From Thermaceae bacterium (GTDB lineage: Bacteria; Deinococcota; Deinococci; Deinococcales; Marinithermaceae): a stretch of 64,000 bases of DNA. The translations under genes and the position numbers were made by a program. Below are positions 20,401 to 29,704 of this stretch, one piece after another. Position 1 is the stretch's first letter, and the number at the start of each line of letters is the position of its first letter. The DNA lies in the NCBI GenBank assembly GCA_027067955.1, contig JAMOUW010000059.1, positions 53,532 through 117,531 on the forward strand, read 5' to 3'. The notes under the pieces were generated by a model that was given only the letters and a program-made list of their open reading frames with translations, was not told where the DNA came from and made no database searches.

Positions 20401-21212
20401 ACTTCGAGGTGTTTGGGCAGATCAGCCAGCGATATGTACCTGAAGACTTCGCGCAAGACCCCCAGCGTGCGGGGAATGTAGTCGTAGGCCAGTTTGCGGT
20501 TGAATTCGCCGGGGGCGCGTATGCGGGCAGCGAACATGCCGTAGGTAAGGGTCTGGGCGAACAGATCGGCAAACTGGGCCTGGGTCAGGTCGGCAATCAG
20601 CGTTTTCTTGAAAACGTCGAAAAAGCCGCGTAACTGGTTTCCTTCGCCCTCGGCCAGCTCGGTACTGATCACCTGATCGCGCAAGAAGCGGGTGAGCCGG
20701 GCCAGCCGTTCAGCCAGCGGCCTGGCACCCAGCTTTTCGGGCAGGGAGTAGTCGAAAAAGCGGCGCAGCAGGCGCAGAAAACCCTCTTCGTCGTGCACCG
20801 GCGGCGTGCGCCCCACGAACGCCGGTGCTGGCTGAGCCAGCGTAGCGCGGGCAATCTCCTGGCCGTCGCGGTAGAGAATGAAGGTGAAGAAGTCGGTCAG
20901 GATGACGTTCGGAAAGGTGCTGCGGTAGCGCCGTAACTGCTCCGACTGGGCTATTACGTCAAGGTTTTCCCCCGGCTTCTTGGCCTCGATATAGCCAGTG
21001 ATTTTGCTGGAGCCGTCCCATACGCGAAAGTCGGGGTTACCGGCCTCGGTTTTCTTGGGCAGGATGGTTACATCGAGCCGGGGATGTCCCAGCTGCGGGC
21101 CCAGCTCTTCTAGCAGCCAGGCCAGTGCGGGGTAGAACGACTCCTCGCGGGCGTCGCCTTTTTTGATCGAGCTCGCCAGCTCTTGCAGGTACGCGCGCAC
21201 GGGCTTGGACAC
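17481..21212 (-). CDS. single-chain restriction-modification enzyme (Type ISP/IIG-like; N-6 adenine methyltransferase with N-terminal nuclease-like domain)
   Basis: Nuclease-like NPDFRVW...GYIEAKKPG; MTase motif I-like LLDPAAGTLTFPA; motif IV ILGNPPYSGHS; C-term IYINKTQYFEPVSPEAWKYRIGGYQVLEKWLKDRKGR. Confidence 0.88.
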   Translation of the reverse strand: MSKPVRAYLQELASSIKKGDAREESFYPALAWLLEELGPQLGHPRLDVTILPKKTEAGNPDFRVWDGSSKITGYIEAKKPGENLDVIAQSEQLRRYRSTFPNVILTDFFTFILYRDGQEIARATLAQPAPAFVGRTPPVHDEEGFLRLLRRFFDYSLPEKLGARPLAERLARLTRFLRDQVISTELAEGEGNQLRGFFDVFKKTLIADLTQAQFADLFAQTLTYGMFAARIRAPGEFNRKLAYDYIPRTLGVLREVFRYISLADLPKHLEVTLDEIAAVLQAADVAGILEEYQKTHHSTDPIVHFYETFLAEYDPSLRERRGVYYTPEPVVRYIVESVHHILKARFGAPLGLADGERPVTLLDPAAGTLTFPAMAVERAVEEHRSTWGSAGVKGMIKNHVLPHYYAFELMMAPYAVGHLKIGLVLDALGYELSDDERFNLYLTNTLEMETLPGSNEPILSALSLESRLAGEVKQEKPILVILGNPPYSGHSANKNAWTEKLLKGDFSSAPSYFKLNGKPIKERQIKWLHDDYVKFLRFAQWKIATHGEGVVAMITNHSYLDNPTFRGMRQSLLTTFDEIYILNLHGNSKKKEKAPDGGPDENVFDIQQGVAIGIFVKSGKVKEKKVYYADLWGSREEKYFWLIFGPFKLNYNFDFKNNEAQASIYSRHSVYETSWEIISPTEPYYFFVLRQTQGIEHYREWPRVDDLLPTSSVGIVTARDKLTIASSKQELLNRVRTFAELEEELAREAFKLGKDVRDWKVRWAQDDIKKQPISEALAAPILYRPFDVRWTYYTGKSKGFIGQPQRKIMRHMLSGPNLSLATSKRVEGNKEWEHAFVANRLITHHTVSMKEVNYLFPLHLYEEPDTGLFGFGATPRLDTSSARNLYLSYLAHLAWRAWRTPLGQVVELGPEHFFGLLGIEVDEPEKARGRLAAGELEFADLPGFDKEKAAWLEQLPQLLSSPDKILLDTRQPGTWLYVRKVRGGENLVAVIKEVTGGRFEVAALKTASEKELGSERYQLQWTPADPSRPAGSTGLEGGEAPSPGGSTNPYSTSWVTRRPNLDTGIWLELMKQLGREVSPEDFLAYVYAVLYTPAYREKYAEFLRVGFPRIPMPRSPKTFAAFAEPGRRLIELHTLEAADLVPPSARFFGEGSGVVEKPRYDEVAGRIYINKTQYFEPVSPEAWKYRIGGYQVLEKWLKDRKGRVLEDAKTYMKVITAVEKTLEVQGGLDEVWPMLEAEAVPQA

Positions 21213-21327
21213 ATACCGAGTATACGACCGCGCCGGGGCCGCAGCGCTTTTGCCGTGCTCGATGCTGCGAAATGCGCAGCGTGATAGTTCAACCCGCAGC
21301 TATGGAGAACAAAAATTATCATGAAGT

Positions 21328-22071
21328 ATGTATCGCATTATGCCGGTCTTGCTGCTCTTTGCTCTTGGCCAGGTGGCGGCCGCCAAATCGTTTTCCTGGG
21401 GGCCTTATACCGTTGTAGTCGAAGACTTCGTAGACGAAAGCGGCCTGGAAATGCAGCGGCTGCTGCTGCAAAAAGACGGCGAAGAAACGGTTCTGGCTGA
21501 AGACTACCTGGTAAGCGCCGAGCTGGCCGAGGTTACCGGCGAGGGCCTGCCGGAGCTGATCGTCAATACCTACTCCGGCGGCGCCCACTGCTGCAATACG
21601 GTTAGCATCTTCAGCCTGCAAGACGGTGAGGTGATCACTCTCAGCAGCGGCGGCTGGGGCAGCGGCGGCCTGGCAATGGTGCGCGATAGCGACGGCGACG
21701 GCAGGGCCGAGCTGACGCTGGTGAAGATTTATGAATACATCGACGGCCTCTGCTTCGCCTGTTCGCCGGCGGTCTGGCGAACCTTCGTATGGAACGACGG
21801 CCTCTTTGTTGACGCCACCAAGCGTTACCCCGACTCTACTCAAAAAGCGGCGCAAGACGCCCTGGCCGCCCTCGAGAAAGCCCTGGATTCACAAAGCGCC
21901 GACGGTTTCGACCTCATCTTTCACGCCACCACCTACTGGGTGAACTCCTACGCTCTCGGCCGCGGCGAAGAAGCCTGGGCGCGGCTGGCAGCCCGCTTGC
22001 CGCCGGAGGTAATGAACTGGCTGAAAAAGAACCGCATAGAACTCTTGCACCCCTTCTCGGCACTGCCCTAG
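21328..22071 (+). CDS. secreted hypothetical protein with FG-GAP/calcium-loop-like motif
   Basis: Signal peptide [45 protein letters not shown]. Confidence 0.65.
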   Translation: MYRIMPVLLLFALGQVAAAKSFSWGPYTVVVEDFVDESGLEMQRLLLQKDGEETVLAEDYLVSAELAEVTGEGLPELIVNTYSGGAHCCNTVSIFSLQDGEVITLSSGGWGSGGLAMVRDSDGDGRAELTLVKIYEYIDGLCFACSPAVWRTFVWNDGLFVDATKRYPDSTQKAAQDALAALEKALDSQSADGFDLIFHATTYWVNSYALGRGEEAWARLAARLPPEVMNWLKKNRIELLHPFSALP

Positions 22072-22108
22072 CCCGCTTTCCGCCCGAACCGGAAGGTATC
22101 ATGGACCC

Positions 22109-23095
22109 GTGGAGCTAGACCTCACCCTGCGCCCCGAGAGCCTGGACGACTACGTCGGCCAGGAACGCCTCAAGGCCAAGCTGGCCGTCTACCTGCAAGC
22201 AGCTAGGCAGCGCGGCGAGCCGCTGGATCACCTTTTGCTCTTCGGGCCGCCGGGGCTGGGCAAGACCACGCTGGCCCACGTAATCGCCGCCGAGATGGGG
22301 GTAAACATTCGGGTTACCTCGGGCCCGGCGATCGAAAAACCGGGCGATCTGGCGGCCATTCTGACCAACAGCCTGGAAGAGGGCGACGTGCTCTTCATCG
22401 ACGAGATCCACCGCCTCAGCCGCACCGCTGAAGAGCACCTCTACCCGGCAATGGAAGACTTCAAGATAGACATCGTCATCGGCCAGGGCCCGGCGGCGCG
22501 GACGATCCGGCTCGATCTGCCGCGCTTTACCCTCATAGGCGCCACCACCCGGCCCGGGCTGATCTCCGGTCCGCTGCGCAGCCGCTTCGGCATCGTCGAG
22601 CACCTGGAGTTCTATACAGATGAGGAGCTTGCCCGGGGCGTAGAACGCGACGCCCGCTTGATGGGCATCGGAGTGAACCGCGAGGCGGCGCTGGAAATCG
22701 GCCGCCGCAGCCGCGGCACCATGCGCATTGCCAAACGGCTGTTCCGCCGTGTGCGCGATTACGCCGAGGTGGCCGGCGAGGAAACGGTTACCCTGGAGCG
22801 GGCCCGTAAGGCTCTGGATGCGCTCGGCCTCGACGAACTGGGCCTGGAGGCCCGCGACCGCCGCATCCTGGAAACGATGATCATGAAGTTCGCCGGGGGC
22901 CCGGTGGGGCTCGAAACCCTGGCCACCGCCATGCACGAAGACCCGGCGACGCTGGAGGAAGTGCACGAACCCTATCTGATCCAGCTGGGATTGGTGCAAC
23001 GCACCCCGCGCGGCCGCGTGGCCACGCCCAAGGCATACCAGCACCTGGGGCTGCCGCTGCCCGAAGGAATCCAGCCTCTTTTCGAGGAATCATGA
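22109..23095 (+). CDS. ruvB: Holliday junction branch migration DNA helicase RuvB
   Basis: [69 protein letters not shown] start. Confidence 0.97.
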   Translation: MELDLTLRPESLDDYVGQERLKAKLAVYLQAARQRGEPLDHLLLFGPPGLGKTTLAHVIAAEMGVNIRVTSGPAIEKPGDLAAILTNSLEEGDVLFIDEIHRLSRTAEEHLYPAMEDFKIDIVIGQGPAARTIRLDLPRFTLIGATTRPGLISGPLRSRFGIVEHLEFYTDEELARGVERDARLMGIGVNREAALEIGRRSRGTMRIAKRLFRRVRDYAEVAGEETVTLERARKALDALGLDELGLEARDRRILETMIMKFAGGPVGLETLATAMHEDPATLEEVHEPYLIQLGLVQRTPRGRVATPKAYQHLGLPLPEGIQPLFEES

Positions 23096-24138
23096 TCAAG
23101 GGAACCCTCAAGGAAATAGACCTCGGAGAGCTTCTCAAGGCTCTGGAGGCGGCCAAGCGTTCGGCCATAATAACGGTTAAATCCCGCTCCGGCTGGGGTC
23201 GTATCCACCTGAACATTGGTCGCATGGTTTACGCTCGCACCGAGCCGGGGCCCCACCTGGGCGAATACCTGGTGCGCCTGGGATTCGTAAACTTGAAGGA
23301 AATACAGGATCTTGTGCTCCTGCAACGCAACGAAAACCCCGGCACCCCGCTGGGGCAGCTGGCGCTCAGCAAGAAGCTAATCACCGAACAGGACTTGCGC
23401 GAAGCGTTGTTTTCTCAGGTAATCGAATCCATTGCCACCATGCTCAGCTGGCAATCGGGGTCGGTCCTGGCGGAAGGTTCGGGCGAGAACGCCTCTCAGG
23501 TTCCCCTGCCCTACACCCTAGAAACCCGGGCCGCGGTGCTGGAAGCGGCACGGCGGCTCGATGAGTGGCGCAGGGGGAGCGTGGAGGCGGACGAGGTGCT
23601 GGTGCTCGCGGGTGACCCCACCCGCCACTCGCTACCGCGCGAAGCCTGGCAGCTGCTGGAAATAGCCGACGGTGCCCACCGCGCCCGCAGTCTGGCGGTG
23701 GAAGCGGGCCTGCCGGAGGAACACGCCTTCCATCTGCTATACGAACTCAAGAGCCGCGGCCTCCTGCGCCCGGCCACGGTAGCCCCCGAAGACCCCCTCG
23801 TGCTCATCTGGGCCGAGTCGAGCCTGGTTCGCCGCCTGCTCTTCGTGCTGCTCGAACGCGAGCGCTTCCGTACCTTGATCGCGCCCAACGCCGAGATGGC
23901 CCTGCGGATGATCAAACGCAAGCGTCCCGCGGCGGTGCTGGTGGAAGGCGACCAGCTCCCCGAGCGGGTGCGGGAGATACGCAGCAGCGACGAAGGTCGC
24001 TATGTGCTGCTATGGGTGATAAGCGAACAACCGCCCCGGGGAATCTGGGTGCGCAGCAACCGCGTGCAGTACATCCGCAAACCATTCAAAGAGGACGACG
24101 TGCTGGAGGCGCTGGCACCGCTGCGGCGCTCGATCTAA
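23092..24138 (+). CDS. DUF4388 (PatA-like) protein with C-terminal receiver-like domain
   Basis: [31 protein letters not shown]...[17 protein letters not shown] overlap with ruvB. Confidence 0.75.
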   Translation: MIKGTLKEIDLGELLKALEAAKRSAIITVKSRSGWGRIHLNIGRMVYARTEPGPHLGEYLVRLGFVNLKEIQDLVLLQRNENPGTPLGQLALSKKLITEQDLREALFSQVIESIATMLSWQSGSVLAEGSGENASQVPLPYTLETRAAVLEAARRLDEWRRGSVEADEVLVLAGDPTRHSLPREAWQLLEIADGAHRARSLAVEAGLPEEHAFHLLYELKSRGLLRPATVAPEDPLVLIWAESSLVRRLLFVLLERERFRTLIAPNAEMALRMIKRKRPAAVLVEGDQLPERVREIRSSDEGRYVLLWVISEQPPRGIWVRSNRVQYIRKPFKEDDVLEALAPLRRSI

Positions 24139-25853
24139 ACCCAGAGGTCCACCAGCACGAAGCGGTCCACGTCCACCAGCCCGCGGTCGGTAAGCTTGAT
24201 GTGAGGAATCACCTCCAGGGGCAGAAAAGCCAGCTGCATGAAGGGGTCGCGCGAACGCGCACCCAGGCGCTCGCGGGTAACGCGCAGAAGCGCGTCCATC
24301 TCTTCCCGCACCCGCTCGATGGGTTCGTCGGACATGAGCCCGGCGATCGGCAGGGGTAAGAGCTCCAGAACCTCCGCCCCCAGGGCCGCAACGTAGCCGC
24401 CGCCCGCCTCCACCAGCGCCCGCAGCGCCGTATGCATGGAAAGGTCGTCCATGCCGGCAACGGTAAGGTTGTGGCTGTCGTGACCCACGCTGCCGGCTAT
24501 GGCACCGCGCGCAAGCCCCAGGCCACGAACGAAGCCGACGGCGTGACCGCCGCCGTTCCCGTGGCGCTCCAGCACCGCCAGCTTAGCCAGATCGCGCCGG
24601 GGATCGGCCACCGCCATACCGTCCTTAACAAGGGGCTCCACATGCTCCTCCCCGGTGATCAGCTGCCCTTCACGGGCGACTATCACCCGCATCTTCTTCC
24701 CGCGCGCCGGCAGGGCCAGGTTCACCCGGCCCGGATCTACCCGAATGGTGTCGCGCACCGTGGCTTCGCCGGCCACCGGTGCGCCCGCGAACAACACCCG
24801 GCCCTCCCGGGCCACCTTGCGTCCGCGAAACCAAACAGCGCGGGCATTGAAACCCTCCAGATCGTCAAAAACTACCAGGTCCGCCAGGCGGCCCGGGGAA
24901 ACCGCTCCGCGGTCGCGCAACCCGAAGGCCTCGGCGGCACTCAGGGTAGCCATGCGCAGCGCCAGCAGCGGCTCCACCCCGTTCGCCACCGCCAGGCGCA
25001 GCATATGGTCCACGTGCCCTGACCCCAGCAGCTGCTCGGGGTGGCGGTCGTCGGAGCAGAACGCCATGCGCGCGGCAGTAAGCGGATTGACAGCCGGCAG
25101 CAGGTCTTCGAGATTGCGCGCCGCCGTTCCTTCGCGCAAAAACACGTACAGCCCCGCCGCCACCTTTTCCAGCGCCTCCTCCGGCTCCACCGATTCGTGG
25201 TCGGCCCAGGGCCCCGCTACGACGTAGGCCGCCAGGGTCTTCCCGTTCACGCCGGGCGCGTGACCGTCTATAGGCCGCCCCCGAAAGGCCAGCAGCTTTT
25301 CGACCGCGTCACCGTCGCCGTATACCGCCCCGGGCACGTTCATGAACTCGGCGAGCCCCAGTACCCGCGGATGCGAAAGGAACGGTTGCAGTTCTTCCAG
25401 ACCCAAGACCGCTCCGCTGGTAGAAAGGTGCGACGCCGGCACGCAGCTGGGCAGATTGACAAGCACGTCCAGCGGCAGTCCTTCGCTGGCTTCCAGCAGG
25501 TAACGTATGCCCGCGCCTCCCGCCACGTTGGCGATCTCGTGGGGATCGCTGATCACGGTGGTGGTCCCCCGGGGAACCACCGCCCGGGCATATTCTGCAG
25601 GGCGCACCATGCTCGACTCCAGGTGCACGTGGGCGTCTATCAGACCAGGGGCAAGATAGCCTCCTCCCAGATCCTCGCTCTGCGAACCCCCGTAGTCGCC
25701 CACCCCGGCTATGTAACCCAGGGCGAGGGCAACGTTCCCCTCCACGATGCGCCCCGCGAACACGTCTACCACGCGCGCGTTCGTGAGCACAAGGTCGGGT
25801 TCGGCGTCACCGCGCGCCACGGCGAGCAAATGCCGGAACGTTTCGGAGTCCAT
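24135..25853 (-). CDS. ade: adenine deaminase
   Basis: PGLIDAHVHLESSMVRPAEYARAVVPRGTTTVISDPHEIANVAG; CSDDRHPEQLLGSGHVDHMLR. Confidence 0.95.
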   Translation of the reverse strand: MDSETFRHLLAVARGDAEPDLVLTNARVVDVFAGRIVEGNVALALGYIAGVGDYGGSQSEDLGGGYLAPGLIDAHVHLESSMVRPAEYARAVVPRGTTTVISDPHEIANVAGGAGIRYLLEASEGLPLDVLVNLPSCVPASHLSTSGAVLGLEELQPFLSHPRVLGLAEFMNVPGAVYGDGDAVEKLLAFRGRPIDGHAPGVNGKTLAAYVVAGPWADHESVEPEEALEKVAAGLYVFLREGTAARNLEDLLPAVNPLTAARMAFCSDDRHPEQLLGSGHVDHMLRLAVANGVEPLLALRMATLSAAEAFGLRDRGAVSPGRLADLVVFDDLEGFNARAVWFRGRKVAREGRVLFAGAPVAGEATVRDTIRVDPGRVNLALPARGKKMRVIVAREGQLITGEEHVEPLVKDGMAVADPRRDLAKLAVLERHGNGGGHAVGFVRGLGLARGAIAGSVGHDSHNLTVAGMDDLSMHTALRALVEAGGGYVAALGAEVLELLPLPIAGLMSDEPIERVREEMDALLRVTRERLGARSRDPFMQLAFLPLEVIPHIKLTDRGLVDVDRFVLVDLWV

Positions 25854-25937
25854 GGCTAAGTATATCGGGGAGGCGACAAAAAACTGTGCGCAGCGTCCGC
25901 GCCGGTACCCTCCGCTCCGCTGTGCTAAGGTACGGCC

Positions 25938-26141
25938 GTGAAGGTGATTCTGCGAACGCCACACAAGGAGGAGCGGGAAATTCAGGGACCGCTGACGGTG
26001 CGCGAAATGCTGACGCGATTGGACGTGGACCCTGAAGGGGTCATAGTGGCCCGGGGCCGGGAACTGCTCACCCAGGACACGCTTTTGAATGATAGTGACA
26101 CGGTCGAAATCATCCGCGCCATCTCGGGGGGCGGCCTATGA
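25938..26141 (+). CDS. ttuB: ubiquitin-like sulfur carrier TtuB (MoaD/ThiS fold)
   Basis: 67 aa, ends ...DTVEIIRAISGGGL*; ATGA overlap with ttuA; GTG start. Confidence 0.85.
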   Translation: MKVILRTPHKEEREIQGPLTVREMLTRLDVDPEGVIVARGRELLTQDTLLNDSDTVEIIRAISGGGL

Positions 26142-27127
26142 GATGTTCGGTTTGCGGTGCGCCCGCCCAGGTGGAAGTGCGGCGGCGCAATCAGGCCTTC
26201 TGCCCCGAGCATTACCGCGCCTGGTTCGTTAATGAAGTGCGGCGCAACCTGAAGCGCCACCAGATGATCCGCAAGGGCGACCGGGTGCTCGTGGCGGTTA
26301 GTGGCGGCAAGGACTCGCTGGTGCTGTGGGATACGCTCACCGGTCTGGGCTACCGGACCACCGGATTCCACATCCAGCTGGGGATCGGCGACTATTCGAA
26401 GCGTGCGCTCGCGGCTACCCGCGCCTTCGCTGAAGAGCGGGGGCTCGAGCTGCTGGTCGTGGACGTGCGGGAAAGCTTCGGCCTCACCATCCCCCAGCTG
26501 GCCCAATCCACCGGCCGCGCAGCCTGCAGCGGTTGCGGGCTTTCGAAACGCTATCTGATGAACCGGGTCGCCGCAGACGAAGGCTACGGTGTAGTGGCCA
26601 CCGGCCACAACCTCGACGACGAGGCCGCCACCCTGATGGGAAACGTCAGCCGCTGGCAAACGGACGCCCTGGTACGCCAGGGACCGCTGTTAGAGGAACG
26701 CGAGGGGCTGGCCCGGCGCATAAAACCCCTTTACACCCTCACCGAACGCGAGGTGGCCGCCTACGCCTTCCTCGCCGGCATAGAGTACCAGCACGAAGAG
26801 TGCCCGCACGCCGAGGGGGCCAAGAGCCTGCTTTATAAGGACATTCTCAACCGTCTGGAAACCCGTATGCCCGGAACCAAACAGGCATTCCTCGTGCAAT
26901 ATCTGAAAAAGGTGCAACCGGTATTGAAAGAGGGTCTAGCCGGGGGCGATGTAGAGCTGCGCCGCTGCGAGCGCTGCGGCCAGGTCACTACCGGCAGCGT
27001 CTGCGCCCACTGCAAGCTGTGGGACCGCGCCTACGCGCGCGCCAAGAAACGGCGGCTCCTGCTGGAGAGCCGCGGCTTCGACCCGCGGCCCAAGGTGGAC
27101 CGCCTGAAACCCGCTAGCGAAGCCTGA
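26138..27127 (+). CDS. ttuA: tRNA-5-methyluridine(54) 2-sulfurtransferase
   Basis: N-terminal CxxC...CPEH zinc finger; VAVSGGKDSLVLWD PP-loop; RAACSGCGLSKRY; C-terminal CERCGQVTTGSVCAHC. Confidence 0.92.
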   Translation: MRCSVCGAPAQVEVRRRNQAFCPEHYRAWFVNEVRRNLKRHQMIRKGDRVLVAVSGGKDSLVLWDTLTGLGYRTTGFHIQLGIGDYSKRALAATRAFAEERGLELLVVDVRESFGLTIPQLAQSTGRAACSGCGLSKRYLMNRVAADEGYGVVATGHNLDDEAATLMGNVSRWQTDALVRQGPLLEEREGLARRIKPLYTLTEREVAAYAFLAGIEYQHEECPHAEGAKSLLYKDILNRLETRMPGTKQAFLVQYLKKVQPVLKEGLAGGDVELRRCERCGQVTTGSVCAHCKLWDRAYARAKKRRLLLESRGFDPRPKVDRLKPASEA

Positions 27128-28952
27128 CGCCGAAGCGGACGCGGTGGCCCGCCGCCTCCCCGGGCAGCTGCGGTACGAAGACACCGTTATAACCCAGCTT
27201 CCAGGCGAAGCAGCAATCGTTGAGGGTGAGCTCAATCCCGGCACGGCTCACCCGACCCCGCCACAGATCCCAACCCAGTGAAGGCGCCAGCGTCCAGCCG
27301 CCGGCGCACTCGGGCGGTGCCGGCGCATATGCCAAGCGCAGTTCGCTGTAGCCGGGAATCCAGTCCTTGCCCCAGCCGCGCCACCAGGCCAGCTCTAACC
27401 CGGAATCGCCCCTCTTGCCCGCAAGCAGCCAGCGCTCGCTTACCCCCACAACCTGTCCCGCAGGAAGCCGCCGCACCCCGAGGCGCCATGAGCCGGTCAG
27501 CGACCCGCCCCGCTCCGCGTACCCTAGCTCGACCGCATAGGAGCGATCGTAACGGCTCAGGTGCCCGGCCCCAAAATCGTAGCGCGCCTCTTCCCGAAAA
27601 CCAAGGGAAATCCAGGCCGGACGCCCCGCTTTGAAGGTGAAAAGTTTTCGCACACCCCGCGCCTCGTAGCCAAAACGCGGCATCCCGTACGCCTCAAAAT
27701 ACCCGGCGCCCACGCGCAGCCGGTCAGCGTACGCCAGCTCGCCCCGCACCCCGCCCCAGGCGTAGGGCGCGGCCTCCGGGTAAAGAGCTAGCAAAAAGGG
27801 CAGCCGCAGACCTGCCCTCCAGGCGCCGGCGCGGCGCTCCAGAACCGCTATGCGTCCGTCCACCCCCGCCGTTACCCCCGTCTGCGACTCGTTCGCAATC
27901 CGCAGAAAGGGGCGCAACCGCAACGGCGGCGGTGCGAACGTACGCGTAAGCGTTAGCGAAGCAACCGTGCGTTGCAGCCCGGGCGACCAGCCCAGGCGGA
28001 AGTCGAGCGGCCCGTCCCTCAGGCGCACATCCGGCTCTAGCCGCGCCCGCCAGGAGGCCCCGTCCCAGGTGCGCGCCGGGCGCAGGCCGAAACGGAAAGA
28101 ACGCCCTTCCGAAACGTGCGTCAGCGCGAAGCGCAGCGCCTCCGTCTTTCCGGTAACCGGCGCTCCCCCCAGCCCCTCGACAAGCAGCGTAAGCCGCGTA
28201 CGCCAGCGTCCGAAGGATTCATCCGGCGCCGGTAGCGGCAGCCCCTCGACGCCGAAAGTCCAGCCCGCGCCATAGCCAAGGCGCAGCGGAAAACGCAGGT
28301 CCAGGGGCTCGTCCAGCTCCAGGAGCAGCCGCCGGGGCCGCGCCAGGGCCGCGCCATAAACCCGGAAAGCGCTCTTCTCGAGCAGCAGTTCGCCCCTCTC
28401 GAAGCGGAACGTTGCCCGCTCTGCATCCAATTCCAGTGCCCTGCCGCACTTGCAGGGAGTGGCCCGCACTTTCTGCACCCGCAAGCCGCCGTTCGTAACC
28501 AGGCCCCGCTCGGCATAAAAACGGTAGCGGGAGGTGCGGGCGTTGATATTAGTAAGCATCGCCTCCCCGTCCTCGAAAAGCACCCGGGACGCCCTCAACA
28601 CGGCGTCCCCCTGCTCGAAGACCGCATCAATGAGCACCAGCGCCCCGCCCTGGCCGCGCAGCAGGGGGGCGCGCAGCGACCAGCCCGCGTAGGTTCCCGA
28701 TATCTGGTACGCCGTCAGGGCCCCCGAGTCGCGGTCGAAAACGATTCTTTCGGCGCGCAGCAGCACCTCCCCGCTTTGCAGGCAGGCCTCGCCAAAAAAC
28801 GTGGCCGTCCCGCCATCCAGCTCGAACTCGGAAGCCCCCAGCAGCACCGGGGGCCTCTCCACCTCGAGCACCACGTCGGAGTCCGCACAGGCTCCCGCCA
28901 GGACCAGGCCCGCCGCGAAGAACAGCGCTAGCGCGAAAGGTCGCGTAAACAC
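27114..28952 (-). CDS. LptD/OstA-like outer-membrane protein
   Basis: Signal peptide; OstA-like N-terminus (FELDGGTATFFGEACLQSGEVLLRAERIVFDRDSGALTA); beta-barrel-like alternation to C-term VRFGVRLR. Confidence 0.6.
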   Translation of the reverse strand: MFTRPFALALFFAAGLVLAGACADSDVVLEVERPPVLLGASEFELDGGTATFFGEACLQSGEVLLRAERIVFDRDSGALTAYQISGTYAGWSLRAPLLRGQGGALVLIDAVFEQGDAVLRASRVLFEDGEAMLTNINARTSRYRFYAERGLVTNGGLRVQKVRATPCKCGRALELDAERATFRFERGELLLEKSAFRVYGAALARPRRLLLELDEPLDLRFPLRLGYGAGWTFGVEGLPLPAPDESFGRWRTRLTLLVEGLGGAPVTGKTEALRFALTHVSEGRSFRFGLRPARTWDGASWRARLEPDVRLRDGPLDFRLGWSPGLQRTVASLTLTRTFAPPPLRLRPFLRIANESQTGVTAGVDGRIAVLERRAGAWRAGLRLPFLLALYPEAAPYAWGGVRGELAYADRLRVGAGYFEAYGMPRFGYEARGVRKLFTFKAGRPAWISLGFREEARYDFGAGHLSRYDRSYAVELGYAERGGSLTGSWRLGVRRLPAGQVVGVSERWLLAGKRGDSGLELAWWRGWGKDWIPGYSELRLAYAPAPPECAGGWTLAPSLGWDLWRGRVSRAGIELTLNDCCFAWKLGYNGVFVPQLPGEAAGHRVRFGVRLR

Positions 28953-28961
28953 GCGCCCATT

Positions 28962-29612
28962 CTAAGGCGTTTTCCGGGCCTTGACCCGCTCAACGAAGCC
29001 CAGCAAGCGCTTCTTGATCTCGGGAGGAACCTTGCTGCTCGCGCTCACCTCGTCAGTCTTGGAATCGAACTTCAAATACAGCTGTTTGTCCGGGTTCTTG
29101 CCCGCCAGGGTAATTCCCAGTCCGGCGTCGTGGTAACGGTAAGGAGCCAGCAACAACACCTCACCGGTACGGTAATCGCTAACCAGCGCCGCCGCTTGCA
29201 ACTCGGGATCCGCCGCCTGCACCCCGCCCTGCAGGACGGCCACCCCCGCCTCGATAAAGATCCAGGCGTTCTGCGCTTTCAGCTCTTTTACCTGGGCGGT
29301 GTCGAGAACCACGCCCTCCGCGAGCGAAACCAGCTGCTCGGGCAGGTCGTAGCGCAACTTCTCCGCCGCGAAGCGGATGTCCTTGGCTTCGCTCCTGGCC
29401 TTGCGGGCGAGCACGTAAACGTCCTCTTTGTATTCCACGTAGCCGGCGTCGATGCTCAGGTCGTTTTCGTTGTCGTGGATCACGCCGCCCTGGGGAAGCG
29501 TGGTCACTCCGGTAGCCAGGTCGAAGACCTGGTCTCCGTAAGGCTCTATGGAAAGCGCGGCGAACCTGGCGGCGACCAGCAGCAGAAAAATGAGCATCCC
29601 GGCGCGTTTCAT
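28962..29612 (-). CDS. LptA/OstA-like periplasmic protein
   Basis: Signal peptide; repetitive beta pattern VIHDNENDLSIDAGYVEYKEDVYVLARKARSEAKDIRFAAEKLRYDLPEQLVSLAEGVVLDT; upstream of the LptD-like gene. Confidence 0.5.
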   Translation of the reverse strand: MKRAGMLIFLLLVAARFAALSIEPYGDQVFDLATGVTTLPQGGVIHDNENDLSIDAGYVEYKEDVYVLARKARSEAKDIRFAAEKLRYDLPEQLVSLAEGVVLDTAQVKELKAQNAWIFIEAGVAVLQGGVQAADPELQAAALVSDYRTGEVLLLAPYRYHDAGLGITLAGKNPDKQLYLKFDSKTDEVSASSKVPPEIKKRLLGFVERVKARKTP

Positions 29613-29655
29613 GCCCCCAGCCTACCGGCCGGATGCGTGAAGGGCGTGAAATCGA

Positions 29656-29688
29656 AACAAAGCCGGACCACAGGCCCGGCTTTGTTTT
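29656..29688 (-). terminator. rho-independent terminator of the nuo operon
   Basis: Minus strand AAACAAAGCCGGGCCTGTGGTCCGGCTTTGTTTCG: long stem plus T-rich tail. Confidence 0.75.
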
Positions 29689-29704
29689 CACTCATCAAGC
29701 GGAA

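Noticed and set aside
25854-25937. Purine riboswitch upstream of adenine deaminase
   Set aside because: The divergent intergenic space is only 84 bp and shows no recognisable purine aptamer core.
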